Part shown: positions 1-8,467 of the stretch, piece after piece
How positions within the stretch are numbered: the stretch's first letter is position 1
How the letters are laid out: each line of letters begins with the position of its first letter
Assembly: GCA_019244185.1 (NCBI GenBank)
Contig: JAFATB010000019.1
Location: 186,001 to 250,000 of the forward strand
Reading direction: 5' to 3'
From: Acidobacteriota bacterium
Lineage (GTDB): Bacteria; Acidobacteriota; Thermoanaerobaculia; Gp7-AA8
DNA length: 64,000 nt
Made by a program: the position numbers and the translations under genes
Notes under the pieces: generated by a model
The model's input: the letters and a program-made list of their open reading frames with translations, nothing else
Database searches by the model: none
Told to the model about the DNA's origin: nothing

Positions 1-471
1 CTCACCACCGGCCTCCGGCTCGGCGATCTCTGTCGCCTGACGTGGAAGGACGTCCGCTGGACCGAGGGCTGGATTCAGCTCGTCATGGAGAAAACGGAGC
101 GCGAGGTCGTCGTCCCGATCAGCGCCGCGTGCGAGGCCGCCCTCAAAGAGTGCCGCGCACGTCCCGTCGTCGGGGAGCTCGTCTTCGTCGATGAAGTCGG
201 CGCGCCGCTCTCCGTCACCCGCATCCGCCGCGGCTTCGCGCTCGCGAAGAAGCTCGCCGGCATCACGCGCAAAGTTCGCTTCCACGACCTCCGGCACACC
301 TACGGCTCCTCGCTCGCGTCCGACGGCTTATCGCTCGCCATCATCGGCAAAGTCATGGGTCACGCGAGCCAGATCACCACGGCTCGCTACGCACGCCCCG
401 ATACGCGCGTCTTCGAGGCCGTTCGAGAAGCCCTCGACCGCCGCCACGGCGGCAGCTCGGATCGCCGATGA
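1..471 (+). CDS. Tyrosine recombinase/integrase, C-terminal catalytic part (truncated by window edge)
   Basis: The frame is open from base 1, so the N-terminus lies outside the window. The visible part carries the first catalytic Arg in GLRLGDL, the HDLRH box, the GH of GHASQITT and the nucleophile Tyr in the following ARYAR stretch. This is the complete R..H-R..H..Y constellation of phage-type integrases. The product would cleave and rejoin DNA through a 3'-phosphotyrosine. Which site it uses is unknown. It is followed by a 286-bp gap with a hairpin and then the DprA-like gene. Confidence 0.93.
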   Translation, partial: LTTGLRLGDLCRLTWKDVRWTEGWIQLVMEKTEREVVVPISAACEAALKECRARPVVGELVFVDEVGAPLSVTRIRRGFALAKKLAGITRKVRFHDLRHTYGSSLASDGLSLAIIGKVMGHASQITTARYARPDTRVFEAVREALDRRHGGSSDRR

Positions 472-526
472 CGCCACACACCCCTGAAAGGAAGGCTCCA
501 GCATGCACGCACAACCTGTCCGGTCA

Positions 527-552
527 CCCCTCCGGTTCTACGACTGGAGGGG
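527..552 (+). terminator. Hairpin downstream of the first integrase
   Basis: CCCCTCC at 527-533 and GGAGGGG at 546-552 form a 7-bp perfect GC-rich stem with a 12-nt loop, 56 bp past the integrase stop. No T-run follows, so it is only a possible terminator. The rest of 472-757 shows no convincing gene. A TACAAT -10-like hexamer lies at 737-742, 15 bp ahead of the next start. Confidence 0.35.
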
Positions 553-757
553 TTCCGTCTCCTGCTCGTATCGTCGGCTTCCCGGTAGCTCGCAGAGATC
601 GCAGTACTTCCGCGATGCAGCGACGCCCGATGCCGCTGTGGTTTCTCTCACGACTTACCCCATCCCGCCGCCCCACCGTCCGCGCGACAGCCGCTCTCCC
701 GCGTGTAGACCGCACGCCCACCATCCGCCACCGAGATACAATTCATTGAGGCTCCCT

Positions 758-1675
758 ATGCAGCAGACCGCGCTCGCTTTTCATGATGCCGAGGACTTCC
801 TCCGCGGCGTCTCTCCGCTCCGCGAGCTCGGCGCGTACGAGTGGCTCTGGTCGCAACCGGGAGCGACCTTCAAGACGCTCGCGAACAAGTTCCGCGCACA
901 ACCGGAGAAGCGTCCCTCCGACTTCGTTCCGGCGGAGATCGCGGACGCCACCGCCGCCGAGGTGCAACACATCCTCGCCGCACGCGGCGTCCCGCACTTC
1001 GGCGTGCAGCTCCGTCAGAGTTACGAGTGCCCGCAGGCACTCCGCGACACCCGGCACCCGCTGGAGATGCTCTACTACCTGGGCACCTGGAACTTCATCG
1101 AGTCGGATGCCGTCGCCGTCGTCGGCACCCGGAAGGCATCCCCCGATGCGCTCGCGGAAACGGACGCCCTCGTGCGCGCGCTCGTCGCCGAAGATTGGAC
1201 CATCGTCTCCGGCCTCGCGGAGGGCATCGACACGCAGGCCCACACCTCCGCGATCGATGCCTCCGGCCGCACCATCGCGGTGATCGGCACGCCCATCTCC
1301 GAGATCTACCCGCGCGCGAACGCGGAGCTGCATGCGCGCATCGCACGCGACTTCCTCGTCGTGAGCCAAGTCCCCGTGCTCCGCTCCTCGCAGCAGTCGT
1401 GGATGCAGAACCGCGCCTTCTTCCGCGAGCGGAACATCACCATGGCCGCGCTCACGCAGGCGAGCATCATCGTGGAAGCCGGCGAGATGTCGGGCGCTCG
1501 CATCCTCGCGCGCGCTGCGGTGGAACTCGGCCACCCGCTCTTCATCCTCGATCGCTGCTTCCGCGACCCCGCGGCCCGCTGGTCGCACGCCTTCGTCGAG
1601 GAGCACGGTGCCGTCCGCGTCCGCGACCACGCCGAGGTGCTGGAGGCCCTCCGGGGTGTTCATCGCAGTCGATGA
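758..1675 (+). CDS. DprA-like Rossmann-fold (SLOG superfamily) protein
   Basis: A 305-residue protein. Residues about 118-165 carry the DprA/Smf signature: GTRKAS (123-128), then SGLAEGIDTQAH (151-162). In transformation DprA binds incoming single-stranded DNA and loads RecA. The N-terminal ~110 residues are divergent and could be a DNA-binding domain. The start is the ATG at 758, with a weak GAGG before it and a TACAAT box 15 bp upstream. Its 3' end overlaps the phosphoribosyltransferase gene by 20 bp, so the two are translationally linked. On a mobile element this pair is more likely to act in element maintenance, DNA entry or nucleotide sensing than in competence (inference). Confidence 0.82.
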   Translation: MQQTALAFHDAEDFLRGVSPLRELGAYEWLWSQPGATFKTLANKFRAQPEKRPSDFVPAEIADATAAEVQHILAARGVPHFGVQLRQSYECPQALRDTRHPLEMLYYLGTWNFIESDAVAVVGTRKASPDALAETDALVRALVAEDWTIVSGLAEGIDTQAHTSAIDASGRTIAVIGTPISEIYPRANAELHARIARDFLVVSQVPVLRSSQQSWMQNRAFFRERNITMAALTQASIIVEAGEMSGARILARAAVELGHPLFILDRCFRDPAARWSHAFVEEHGAVRVRDHAEVLEALRGVHRSR

Positions 1676-2282
1676 TCTCCTCCGCCCGCTCTACCCACAT
1701 CTCACCGCCGCCGACCAGTGCTACTTCCTGCGCGAGTACACGGCGGGTCGCGGCTATGCCGGCAGTGAGACAAACCAGCTCATCCTGAACCTGAAGAAGC
1801 CGCCCGACCGGCGTGGCACGCCGGAGTGGCGCTACAAGGAGCGCGCGATCCAGCAGATCGCCCGCGAGTTTCGGGAGTCCGTGAATCTCGCGGCGCTCCG
1901 CCGCATCACGCTCGTCCCCATGCCGCCATCGAAGGCCAAAGGGGATCCGCTGTACGACGACCGCATGCTCCGGGTGCTCCGCGCGGTCGACGTCGAAGGC
2001 CAGCTCGACATCCGCGAGCTGCTCCTCGCCGTCGAGAGCATGACGGCCGCGCATGCGACCGAGAGACGGCCCACCGTCGATCAGCTCATGGCGAACTTCG
2101 TCGTCGACGACGCCCTCGCTGTTCCTCTGCCCCGTACCATTGCGCTCGTCGATGACGTACTCACGACCGGCGCGCACTTCGTCGCGGCGAAGGAGGTGCT
2201 CACCGTGCGTTTCCCAAGCGTCCCCGTCCGTGGGGTCTACGTCGCGCGGAGGGTGTTCGATGATCCTCCCTCGCGGCCCTAG
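1656..2282 (+). CDS. ComF-like phosphoribosyltransferase
   Basis: A 208-residue protein whose clearest feature is the PRPP-binding loop, residues about 163-175, in the form TIALVDDVLTTGAH. This is the hallmark of type I phosphoribosyltransferases. The chosen start is GTG 1656, 8 bp after GGAGG at about 1643 and inside the end of the DprA-like gene. It lacks the N-terminal zinc ribbon of classical ComF. The substrate base is unknown. Coupling to a DprA-like protein recalls the ComF-DprA link in competence, but a separate nucleotide-sensing role on the element is equally possible. Confidence 0.8.
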   Translation: MFIAVDDLLRPLYPHLTAADQCYFLREYTAGRGYAGSETNQLILNLKKPPDRRGTPEWRYKERAIQQIAREFRESVNLAALRRITLVPMPPSKAKGDPLYDDRMLRVLRAVDVEGQLDIRELLLAVESMTAAHATERRPTVDQLMANFVVDDALAVPLPRTIALVDDVLTTGAHFVAAKEVLTVRFPSVPVRGVYVARRVFDDPPSRP

Positions 2283-2330
2283 CGTCGCGCGCTGGCCATC
2301 ACGTTTTATTCGTCCGTCGTTCTGTGATGC

Positions 2331-2359
2331 TGCCTGCCATCCCGAGAGGATGGCAGGCA
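2331..2359 (+). terminator. 12-bp perfect stem-loop between phosphoribosyltransferase and SLH genes
   Basis: TGCCTGCCATCC (2331-2342) pairs without mismatch with GGATGGCAGGCA (2348-2359) across a CGAGA loop. It lies 49 bp past the phosphoribosyltransferase stop and 51 bp ahead of the next start. There is no strong T-run, so it could be a factor-assisted terminator or a dispersed repetitive palindrome. Confidence 0.5.
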
Positions 2360-2410
2360 TGTTCGCTCTCGTTTCTCGACGCATTGCCCCCACCCGTGTA
2401 TGGTCAGGCC

Positions 2411-2941
2411 ATGAGGCGCTTGCTGCTGTTCTCCATCCTCGCTCTCGCGCTGGCGCTCCCTTCGCGGGGAGTCGCGGCCACTTCATCCGTTCCCCGGGTA
2501 GAGTTCCTCCGCGACCTCGCGCTTGTGCGCGGCTTCGCGCCGTCTCCGGGCGCCACCGCGACTTGCTTCAGCGATGTCGTAGCCACCGATGAGGACGCGA
2601 CATTCCTGTGCACCGCCAAAGCCGGAGCGTGGGTTCGTGGCTATAACGACGGGGCATTCCGTCCGACCGCCCCCGTCACCCGCGCCGAAGCAGCTGTCAT
2701 GATCGCGAACCTCTTCACGACGTGCCCGCTTCGGCACCGAACGACTACCGCGGATATCGCGCATCACGCGGAGCGTGATCGTATCGAGATTGCGCTCTCG
2801 CATGAGTGGCTGATGCAGCGCGGTGGCCGCTTCGAGCCCGCTCAATCGCTCACGCAGAGTGAGGCCCTCCAGGCGCTGTCGCAACTTGCACGGGCGGTCG
2901 CTGACAGCAACCCGGACGCCTCCTCCTGCTACCTCCAGTAA
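2411..2941 (+). CDS. Exported SLH (S-layer homology) domain protein
   Basis: A 176-residue protein from the ATG at 2411. It begins MRRLLLF followed by a hydrophobic stretch and a VAA-like signal peptidase site near residue 23. A recognisable SLH repeat follows (CFSDV... WVRGYNDGAFRP... VTRAEAAVMIANLF). SLH repeats tether proteins to cell-wall polymers or to an outer-membrane-associated layer. A second half-repeat (residues ~125-165, ending SEALQALSQLA) is weaker. It ends 10 bp from the convergent M23 gene. Role on the element unknown; possibly envelope contact or anchoring. Confidence 0.75.
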   Translation: MRRLLLFSILALALALPSRGVAATSSVPRVEFLRDLALVRGFAPSPGATATCFSDVVATDEDATFLCTAKAGAWVRGYNDGAFRPTAPVTRAEAAVMIANLFTTCPLRHRTTTADIAHHAERDRIEIALSHEWLMQRGGRFEPAQSLTQSEALQALSQLARAVADSNPDASSCYLQ

Positions 2942-2950
2942 CGGTCGACG

Positions 2951-4198
2951 CTATTCCGGCGTCGCCGTTACGTCATCGATTCGGAACCATGTGGCGAACG
3001 CGGCGTCGTTCGATGCTTCGAACCGCAGTTTCACTGACTTTCCCCCGAGTCCGAAGACCCGGACCGCCTGTTCGGCGTACGACAGCGGTACGTCAAATCC
3101 GAGGGGCTTAGTCGGACGTTCATTTGTGAACCGCCCGATTGTCATGAGCTCGCCGCCGGTCGCGGCGTCGATCAGTGCTACGCGCAGTACATCGTAAGGA
3201 TACGCCGCCGTCTCCTCCGTCAGCACGGAGGCGTAGTACCGCACTAGCACACTCGCACTTCCAGCCGGCACGACGAAGGGGCGCGATTCCACCCACTGGA
3301 CGCTGTTTCGCTCCGCGCCGAGGTAAAGATACGCCGCGCTGCCGTTCCTGCCCCACGTCCCTCCGCCACGCAACACAGCGAAATCGGTTCCGCGGTAGTA
3401 CGTGCGAGTCCACGAGCCGTCCGCCGCCGCGTTCGTGGGGGCGAGAATCCTTTCGAAGTTGCCGTTAATCACGAGCGGCGACGTCGACGGGACGTTGTCG
3501 GACACGAACGTCCGGCCGCCCACCATCGCGTCGTCCAAGCTCGGCCGCATCGCGTCGTCAATGCCGTCCCCCTTGCTCTCATAGTCCTGGAACCCGGCCA
3601 AGTCCGTTCGACGCAGACGCAGACGGTTGATCCCTTGCGTGTGCGAGTCTGGGGTGTTACCGGTGCCGAAGACGTGAAAGTGCAGGTGGACGGACCAGGC
3701 GGATTCGGAGTTATTGCCGCTGCCGCCAGCGTTCGCGACGATGTCGCCAGTGTGGACGATCGCGCCCCCTGTCCGATACGCGGGCTTGATGTCCGACAGG
3801 TGCATCAGCACGAGGAGAAACGATTTTCCGTTCGACCCCGGCACCCGGATGTGCAGTTGCCGCCCGCCCATGCCCGTCGTATCCATCTTCGCCGTAACTA
3901 CCGTTCCATCGGCTGGAGCCAGCACGTCGAAGTTCTTCGCGGCGCCCGTCGCGTCGCGCTGCACGATGTCTAGCGCGTACGTGTTCTCCCACTGCGTATT
4001 GCTGGGATCGACCGACCGCTGCCCGGCGACGTTGTGCGACGTCGCCCCATGATTGCCCTGCGTGATGATCGCGGATCCCTGCCACGGCGCGTGGAGCAGC
4101 GGCTGATCGGAGGATGTCTGCACGGGCGTCTGTGCGGATGCTGCTGCGGCAACGACGAGCACAATGGCGCCTACCGCCATTCTGTTGAGACGGGTCAT
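2951..4198 (-). CDS. Exported M23 (LytM-type) metallopeptidase
   Basis: A 415-residue protein with a signal peptide (MTRLNRMAVG then a hydrophobic run to the ASAQ site near residue 23). The peptidase domain spans residues ~60-180: a YALDI segment (74-78) stands where the family has its Hx(3)D metal ligands, a His at 133 and the catalytic HLHFH motif (171-175). M23 enzymes cut glycine-rich or stem-peptide links in peptidoglycan and often open the wall for conjugation machinery. The C-terminal ~200 residues form a beta-rich, carbohydrate-binding-like domain. The first metal His is not obvious, so activity is uncertain. Confidence 0.85.
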   Translation of the reverse strand: MTRLNRMAVGAIVLVVAAAASAQTPVQTSSDQPLLHAPWQGSAIITQGNHGATSHNVAGQRSVDPSNTQWENTYALDIVQRDATGAAKNFDVLAPADGTVVTAKMDTTGMGGRQLHIRVPGSNGKSFLLVLMHLSDIKPAYRTGGAIVHTGDIVANAGGSGNNSESAWSVHLHFHVFGTGNTPDSHTQGINRLRLRRTDLAGFQDYESKGDGIDDAMRPSLDDAMVGGRTFVSDNVPSTSPLVINGNFERILAPTNAAADGSWTRTYYRGTDFAVLRGGGTWGRNGSAAYLYLGAERNSVQWVESRPFVVPAGSASVLVRYYASVLTEETAAYPYDVLRVALIDAATGGELMTIGRFTNERPTKPLGFDVPLSYAEQAVRVFGLGGKSVKLRFEASNDAAFATWFRIDDVTATPE

Positions 4199-4377
4199 CG
4201 AGGTCTCCTGCGCGGTTATTTTGAGTTATCAACCACAGAACGGCAGGATGTGTTCCTCCAGCTAGAGCCAATGGTTACGCCTCCACTTCGACCGGCTCCG
4301 CGTTGCGCCGCCCCGTCCGCGTGACAGTTCCACCTGCGCCGCGCTTGAGCGCTCGCGGCTGAAAGGAACTGCTTACG

Positions 4378-4808
4378 ATGACTACAACTGTTACTGCTCT
4401 TTCGCTGTCGCCTCCGGAGAAGCGACAGGCGTTTTCCCGTCTACGCCTCACCGCCTGCGCCTTTTCGGCGCCGCGGTCGGAGGTGTCCTCATCACGGCCT
4501 GTGGCCAGACGCCAGGCACTGACACCGGACGGCTGTATGTCTTCAGTCTCACTCCGAGCATCATCACGCTTTGTCTCCTCGGAGCGCTGTTCGTCCTCGT
4601 CGGCGTCGCCGCCGGCACCCTCGGCGCGCTCCACGTTCTGCGGAATGCGGATACGACGATCGTTCGGCATCAGCGATCCGTGCTCACACGGGTCTTCCAA
4701 GCGTCGCAGCAGCTGCAACTCGCCGTCGAGGAGAGCGTCGCCGAGGCCCACCGCCGCGTCGACGCGCTCCGCGCGCAGCTTGCGCGCATGCAGGAGACGA
4801 CGCGATGA
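4378..4808 (+). CDS. Small membrane/lipoprotein gene, reading frame disrupted or start uncertain
   Basis: Two frames look coding. From the ATG at 4378 (AAAGGA ahead of it) the first ~25 codons read plausibly. After about 4445 the better frame is shifted and encodes a lipobox-like LITACG, a hydrophobic segment LLGALFVLVG and a coiled-coil tail ending at the TGA 4806-4808. That stop overlaps the next start as ATGA. I infer one gene for a small lipoprotein or membrane protein with an amphipathic C-terminus, split by a 1-base indel or started at an unusual codon. It heads the translationally coupled set that leads into the ATPase gene. Confidence 0.4.
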
Positions 4809-5119
4809 CCCGCAAGGCATCTACCGCCCTCGTTACTCGCACTACCGCTGATCTCGTGCCGGCGCGCGCCCTCGACACCTCCGTCACCGCTGCCGCGCAA
4901 CGCGTGATCGGCGCAGCCGGCGACGGGTCGCTCCGCCCGCGCCACGCGAAGCAACTCCGCAAGATCATGGAGGAGGTCGCGCCCGTGGTCGACAACTTCG
5001 TTCGCATCGCGGAGCGTGGCAATCAGCTCGCGCGATCGAGCGCACAACTCGCGCACGACGTCGAGCAACTCGCGACCGCCGTCGACGACTTTGCGACCAA
5101 GCGCGCTGAAACGCGGTGA
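4805..5119 (+). CDS. Small helical hypothetical protein
   Basis: A 104-residue protein from the ATG at 4805, which overlaps the upstream stop (ATGA). The second half is strongly helical with heptad-like spacing (residues ~45-100) and no signal peptide. No family was recognised. Its stop overlaps the next GTG start (GTGA), so it is translated together with the following coiled-coil protein and the ATPase. By position it is probably an accessory part of the transfer-like module. Confidence 0.7.
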   Translation: MTRKASTALVTRTTADLVPARALDTSVTAAAQRVIGAAGDGSLRPRHAKQLRKIMEEVAPVVDNFVRIAERGNQLARSSAQLAHDVEQLATAVDDFATKRAETR

Positions 5120-5682
5120 AGGTCGCCGAGGCGAACGCGCGCGCGGAGAAGGCCAAGGAGATCGCTCGCGAGCAAGCCAACGTCCAACTCCTGACCGCGA
5201 AGGTGCAATCCGCTGAACTCAAGGCGCGTCTCGATGCGCTCGAAGCGCCGCGGAAAGAGGCGGCGAGACAGGCGAAGGCGGGGCCGGCCACGAGACCGTT
5301 GCCCGTCGATCGCGTGCAAGCTGCTCTCGACGCCAAGGCGGACGCTGCGCGGAAGAAGAATGAAAGCGACGCCGCGCGCATCGTTCGCGACGTGCAGATC
5401 GGCGCCGTCGCCGCCGACGAGCAGCACCCGTACGACGGCTACGCGGGCTGCATCTACCTCGCGGCGAAGCTCGACGATGGCCTGACGAGCGCGGAGGCCG
5501 CGGATCGCACGCGCGAAGCCGTGCTCGCGATGATGCTCGGCACCGACGTCTCGCCCGAGCAGGTCGCGCTCTACTACACGGCGTATGAGGCGCTGAAGGA
5601 GCGCGCGGCGGCTGCCGCCAAGCGCAGCGAAGCCACGGAGCTCTTCGCCGCCGCCGAGGCCCTCACCGGAGGTGTGCAGTGA
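5116..5682 (+). CDS. Coiled-coil hypothetical protein
   Basis: A 188-residue protein starting at GTG 5116, overlapping the preceding stop by 4 bases. Residues 1-65 are Ala/Glu/Lys/Arg-rich and predicted coiled coil. Residues ~95-185 form a second helical region rich in Ala with a PYDGYAGCIYLA stretch. No family was recognised. Its stop overlaps the ATPase start (GTGA). The unbroken coupling suggests a complex made in fixed ratio with the ATPase. Confidence 0.75.
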   Translation: MKVAEANARAEKAKEIAREQANVQLLTAKVQSAELKARLDALEAPRKEAARQAKAGPATRPLPVDRVQAALDAKADAARKKNESDAARIVRDVQIGAVAADEQHPYDGYAGCIYLAAKLDDGLTSAEAADRTREAVLAMMLGTDVSPEQVALYYTAYEALKERAAAAAKRSEATELFAAAEALTGGVQ

Positions 5683-7529
5683 GCCGGCAACGTCGAACGG
5701 TGCGCCGCCACGTGACCGAGCCCGTGATCGTCCTCGGCACCGAGATAGGGACCGGGAAGGTGTACGCGCTCCGCCACGCCGCCTTCCAGCGCGGCGTCCA
5801 CATCCTCGGCGCGATCGGAGCCGGCAAGACCTCGCTCCTGCTCCGCCTCCTCTACGGTATCGGCACGCGGTACCCGTGGGTGCTCCACGACTTCATCGGC
5901 ACCGGCCATCGCCGGTTGCAAGCGTGGGTCGCGTACCTCGCCACCACCTTCGCGCTCGCAGAACGTTGGTGCCCCGATATGACCGGGAGCACGGCGCGCT
6001 TTCTCTCCCGGTACGCATTCCTCACCATCGGCGACGCGAATCCCGCCATTCGGATCGATCTCCTCCGGCGCCGGCGCCTCCCGGACGGCACCCTGGAGAG
6101 CGTGCGCGACGTGACGGGGCGTGCGCTCGAGATCTTCTTCGCGAAGCTGAACGACCCGGACGCGGCACTCCGGGTCCGCTTCCGAAGGATCGCCACGGCC
6201 GTCCTCGCGTGCATGGTCGCCGCCGAACGGTCCATTACAGAGGCCTATCTCGTGCTCGACGACCCGATGTACGTGTCGTTCCTCGAACGCGAGCTCGCCA
6301 AGCGCAGGTTCCGGCGCTCCGACCATCGCTTCCTCATCCACCAGCTCGCGGAACTGCACCACGTGCTCGCGCTCCGACCATCGGACCCGACGAAAAGCTG
6401 GCGCGCCTTCGAGGACATGACCGAGTCCACGCGAAACAGCTTCTCCGACTGCGCGCCCGGCACACTCATGGGCGAGATCCTCGGCGACGAGACCTTCCCG
6501 CTCGAAGCCGTCGCGTACGGCCGCACGTCGCTCTCCGTCACGACGCGGCATGCCGACGAGACGCTGAAGAGCCAGATTTTCCAAGCCCTCCACGGCATGC
6601 TCCACGCGCTCTTCCTCGCCCGCCCCGACATCGCCGGTCTGCCGCCGCTCACGTACATCGTCGACGAGCCGCGCTGGGTACGCCGCAACTTCCCGGGCGT
6701 CCTCGCCGTCTCCCGGAATCTCGGCGTCTCCTACGTGATCGCGCATCAAGCCCGGAACCAATTCGAAGACCTTGGCCTCCGCACGCTTCCCGACCAACTG
6801 CGCTCACTCACGAATCTCCAGATCGCGTTCCGCCCAACCTCCTTCGCCGATGCCGAGGACGAGACGCTTCATACGCACGACATCCGTCCGGACGGCCTCG
6901 TGCTGCGGTTCATGACCTCCAGCTCGTCCGACGCGACCACGGATTCCTACGCCATCCATTCGGCGTGGAACGGCCTGATCCGGCCGTTCGGCAGCGACTC
7001 GACCTGGTCGAGCGGCTCCACGTACGCCACGGCCGAGCATGAGAGCGTCCATCCCGTCGGCTTTCAGGATCAAGTCCGGTATCTCGCAGCTGCCGCCCTC
7101 CGGCGTCCGCGCTTCACCGGCTCCGTCATCGCCGACGGGATCGGGACGGAGGTCGCCTTCGCAGCCGCGCCGGTGTTTCCGTCGGATATCGGAGGCGTGC
7201 CCGTCCTCGACTACTTTCGGACGTGGCACGACCGCTACTGGTGGAGCTGTCTCGTTCCGCGCGCCCCGTACGAGCCGCACGGCTCCATCGTCGTCGACGT
7301 CTCGCCGGTCGCTCCGGCGGCGCAGGAGGAGGCGCACGGCGTCACTGTCGCTCCAACAGCGCCGCCCGCCGCGGAACAGACCACCGCGTCGACCGCGGCT
7401 CCGACGCTCCCTGATGCCACGCCAGCTCCATCCACGCAGCCGGTCGCGCCGCCGTCGTATCAAGCCGCTGATCGGCGCGGCCGACGCACGCCGCGACGGC
7501 GGCAGCGACGCCGTGGAGCAGCTCAGTGA
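5679..7529 (+). CDS. HerA/VirD4-like P-loop ATPase (coupling-protein type)
   Basis: A 616-residue protein from GTG 5679. It has Walker A GAIGAGKTS at residues 44-52 and a Walker B-like YIVDE at about 326-330, the arrangement of HerA/FtsK/TraG-type DNA pumps and coupling proteins. No N-terminal membrane segments are visible, unlike classical TraG/VirD4. The C-terminal ~90 residues are a low-complexity Pro/Ala/Thr tail ending in a basic RRGRRTPRRR stretch that could contact DNA. It overlaps the replication-relaxation gene by 4 bases. Inference: it moves element DNA, or packs it for transfer, with that partner. Confidence 0.85.
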   Translation: MSRQRRTVRRHVTEPVIVLGTEIGTGKVYALRHAAFQRGVHILGAIGAGKTSLLLRLLYGIGTRYPWVLHDFIGTGHRRLQAWVAYLATTFALAERWCPDMTGSTARFLSRYAFLTIGDANPAIRIDLLRRRRLPDGTLESVRDVTGRALEIFFAKLNDPDAALRVRFRRIATAVLACMVAAERSITEAYLVLDDPMYVSFLERELAKRRFRRSDHRFLIHQLAELHHVLALRPSDPTKSWRAFEDMTESTRNSFSDCAPGTLMGEILGDETFPLEAVAYGRTSLSVTTRHADETLKSQIFQALHGMLHALFLARPDIAGLPPLTYIVDEPRWVRRNFPGVLAVSRNLGVSYVIAHQARNQFEDLGLRTLPDQLRSLTNLQIAFRPTSFADAEDETLHTHDIRPDGLVLRFMTSSSSDATTDSYAIHSAWNGLIRPFGSDSTWSSGSTYATAEHESVHPVGFQDQVRYLAAAALRRPRFTGSVIADGIGTEVAFAAAPVFPSDIGGVPVLDYFRTWHDRYWWSCLVPRAPYEPHGSIVVDVSPVAPAAQEEAHGVTVAPTAPPAAEQTTASTAAPTLPDATPAPSTQPVAPPSYQAADRRGRRTPRRRQRRRGAAQ

Positions 7530-8452
7530 CTGAGCCGCGCTTCTCGCGCCTCCATCGTGATCCGGCGCTCCTCCCGCTCGTATTGCAGGACCGGGATCTC
7601 GCGGTCCTGCACGACCTCTTCTTCTTTCGATTCGCGACAACGCCGGCGCTGCTGCGAACTGCTGAGTGGGCGGGCGGTGGCGCGGGCCTCCAATACTTCG
7701 TGAAGCGCCTGACGGCGCTGTGGAAAGCAGGCTACATCGAACGCTTTGCCGGCCGGCAGAGCGCGTACCTTCGTGGTTCGGAGCCGTTCGTCTACACAAT
7801 CGGGTCGGGCAAGGCGACAGCTGCCGTGCGAACCGGGCTGCGGCCGATGGACATATCGCCGGAACGCTGGCGGCAGGTGCTCCGCGAGGCCGCACCTGCG
7901 CGGGATCGGGCGCGGTACGCGCTCGGGCTCCTTGGCATCGACGCGGCGGAGATTGAGCGCGTCCTCCACAACAACACCGAGCTCGCCCTTCGCCACTACG
8001 CGGGTGAGGGTTCCGGCGTTCGTCACCGCGTCCTCGCCGCGGACTGCCTTTCGCGCTGCTGGCTCGATGCGCGCATGCGCGGGCAGAGAATTGACGGCGT
8101 TCTGCCTGACGGCGTCGCCGATCTCACGTTTCAAGAGCCGGAACCGCGCCGATTCCGGGACCTGATTACCGCACAGGGAGTCGTGCGAATCCGTCCGGAT
8201 TGCCTCTTCACGATTGCTGGAACCCGCTACGCACTTGAAGCGGAGACCGGCACCTCGAACGCGGCGAAGTTGGGCTCGAAGCTCGCGCGCTACGCGCGAC
8301 GCCTCGCCGTCGCAGATCCTTGCCTACGTGTCGTCGTCTGCTGTGCAACAGATGCCCACTGCCGCCTCGTCCTCGACATCCTGCAGCATCTCCACGTGCC
8401 TGTGGCGTCGATCATGGTCGGACAAGCCGATTCGCTCGTGCTCACTCGATAA
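7526..8452 (+). CDS. Replication-relaxation family protein
   Basis: A 308-residue protein from GTG 7526. It begins with a winged-helix region (residues ~15-90: VLHDLFFFRFATTPALL, then FVKRLTALWKAGYIERF). It continues with a segment RPDCLF...YALEAETGT (~215-235) that matches the C-terminal part of the replication-relaxation family, whose PD...E.E pattern looks nuclease-like. Family members sit on conjugative plasmids and integrative elements and are presumed to act at the origin. A second, diverged copy is at 40861, next to a second ATPase. Confidence 0.78.
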   Translation: MTEPRFSRLHRDPALLPLVLQDRDLAVLHDLFFFRFATTPALLRTAEWAGGGAGLQYFVKRLTALWKAGYIERFAGRQSAYLRGSEPFVYTIGSGKATAAVRTGLRPMDISPERWRQVLREAAPARDRARYALGLLGIDAAEIERVLHNNTELALRHYAGEGSGVRHRVLAADCLSRCWLDARMRGQRIDGVLPDGVADLTFQEPEPRRFRDLITAQGVVRIRPDCLFTIAGTRYALEAETGTSNAAKLGSKLARYARRLAVADPCLRVVVCCATDAHCRLVLDILQHLHVPVASIMVGQADSLVLTR

Positions 8453-8467
8453 TGCCCCACCATTGCC

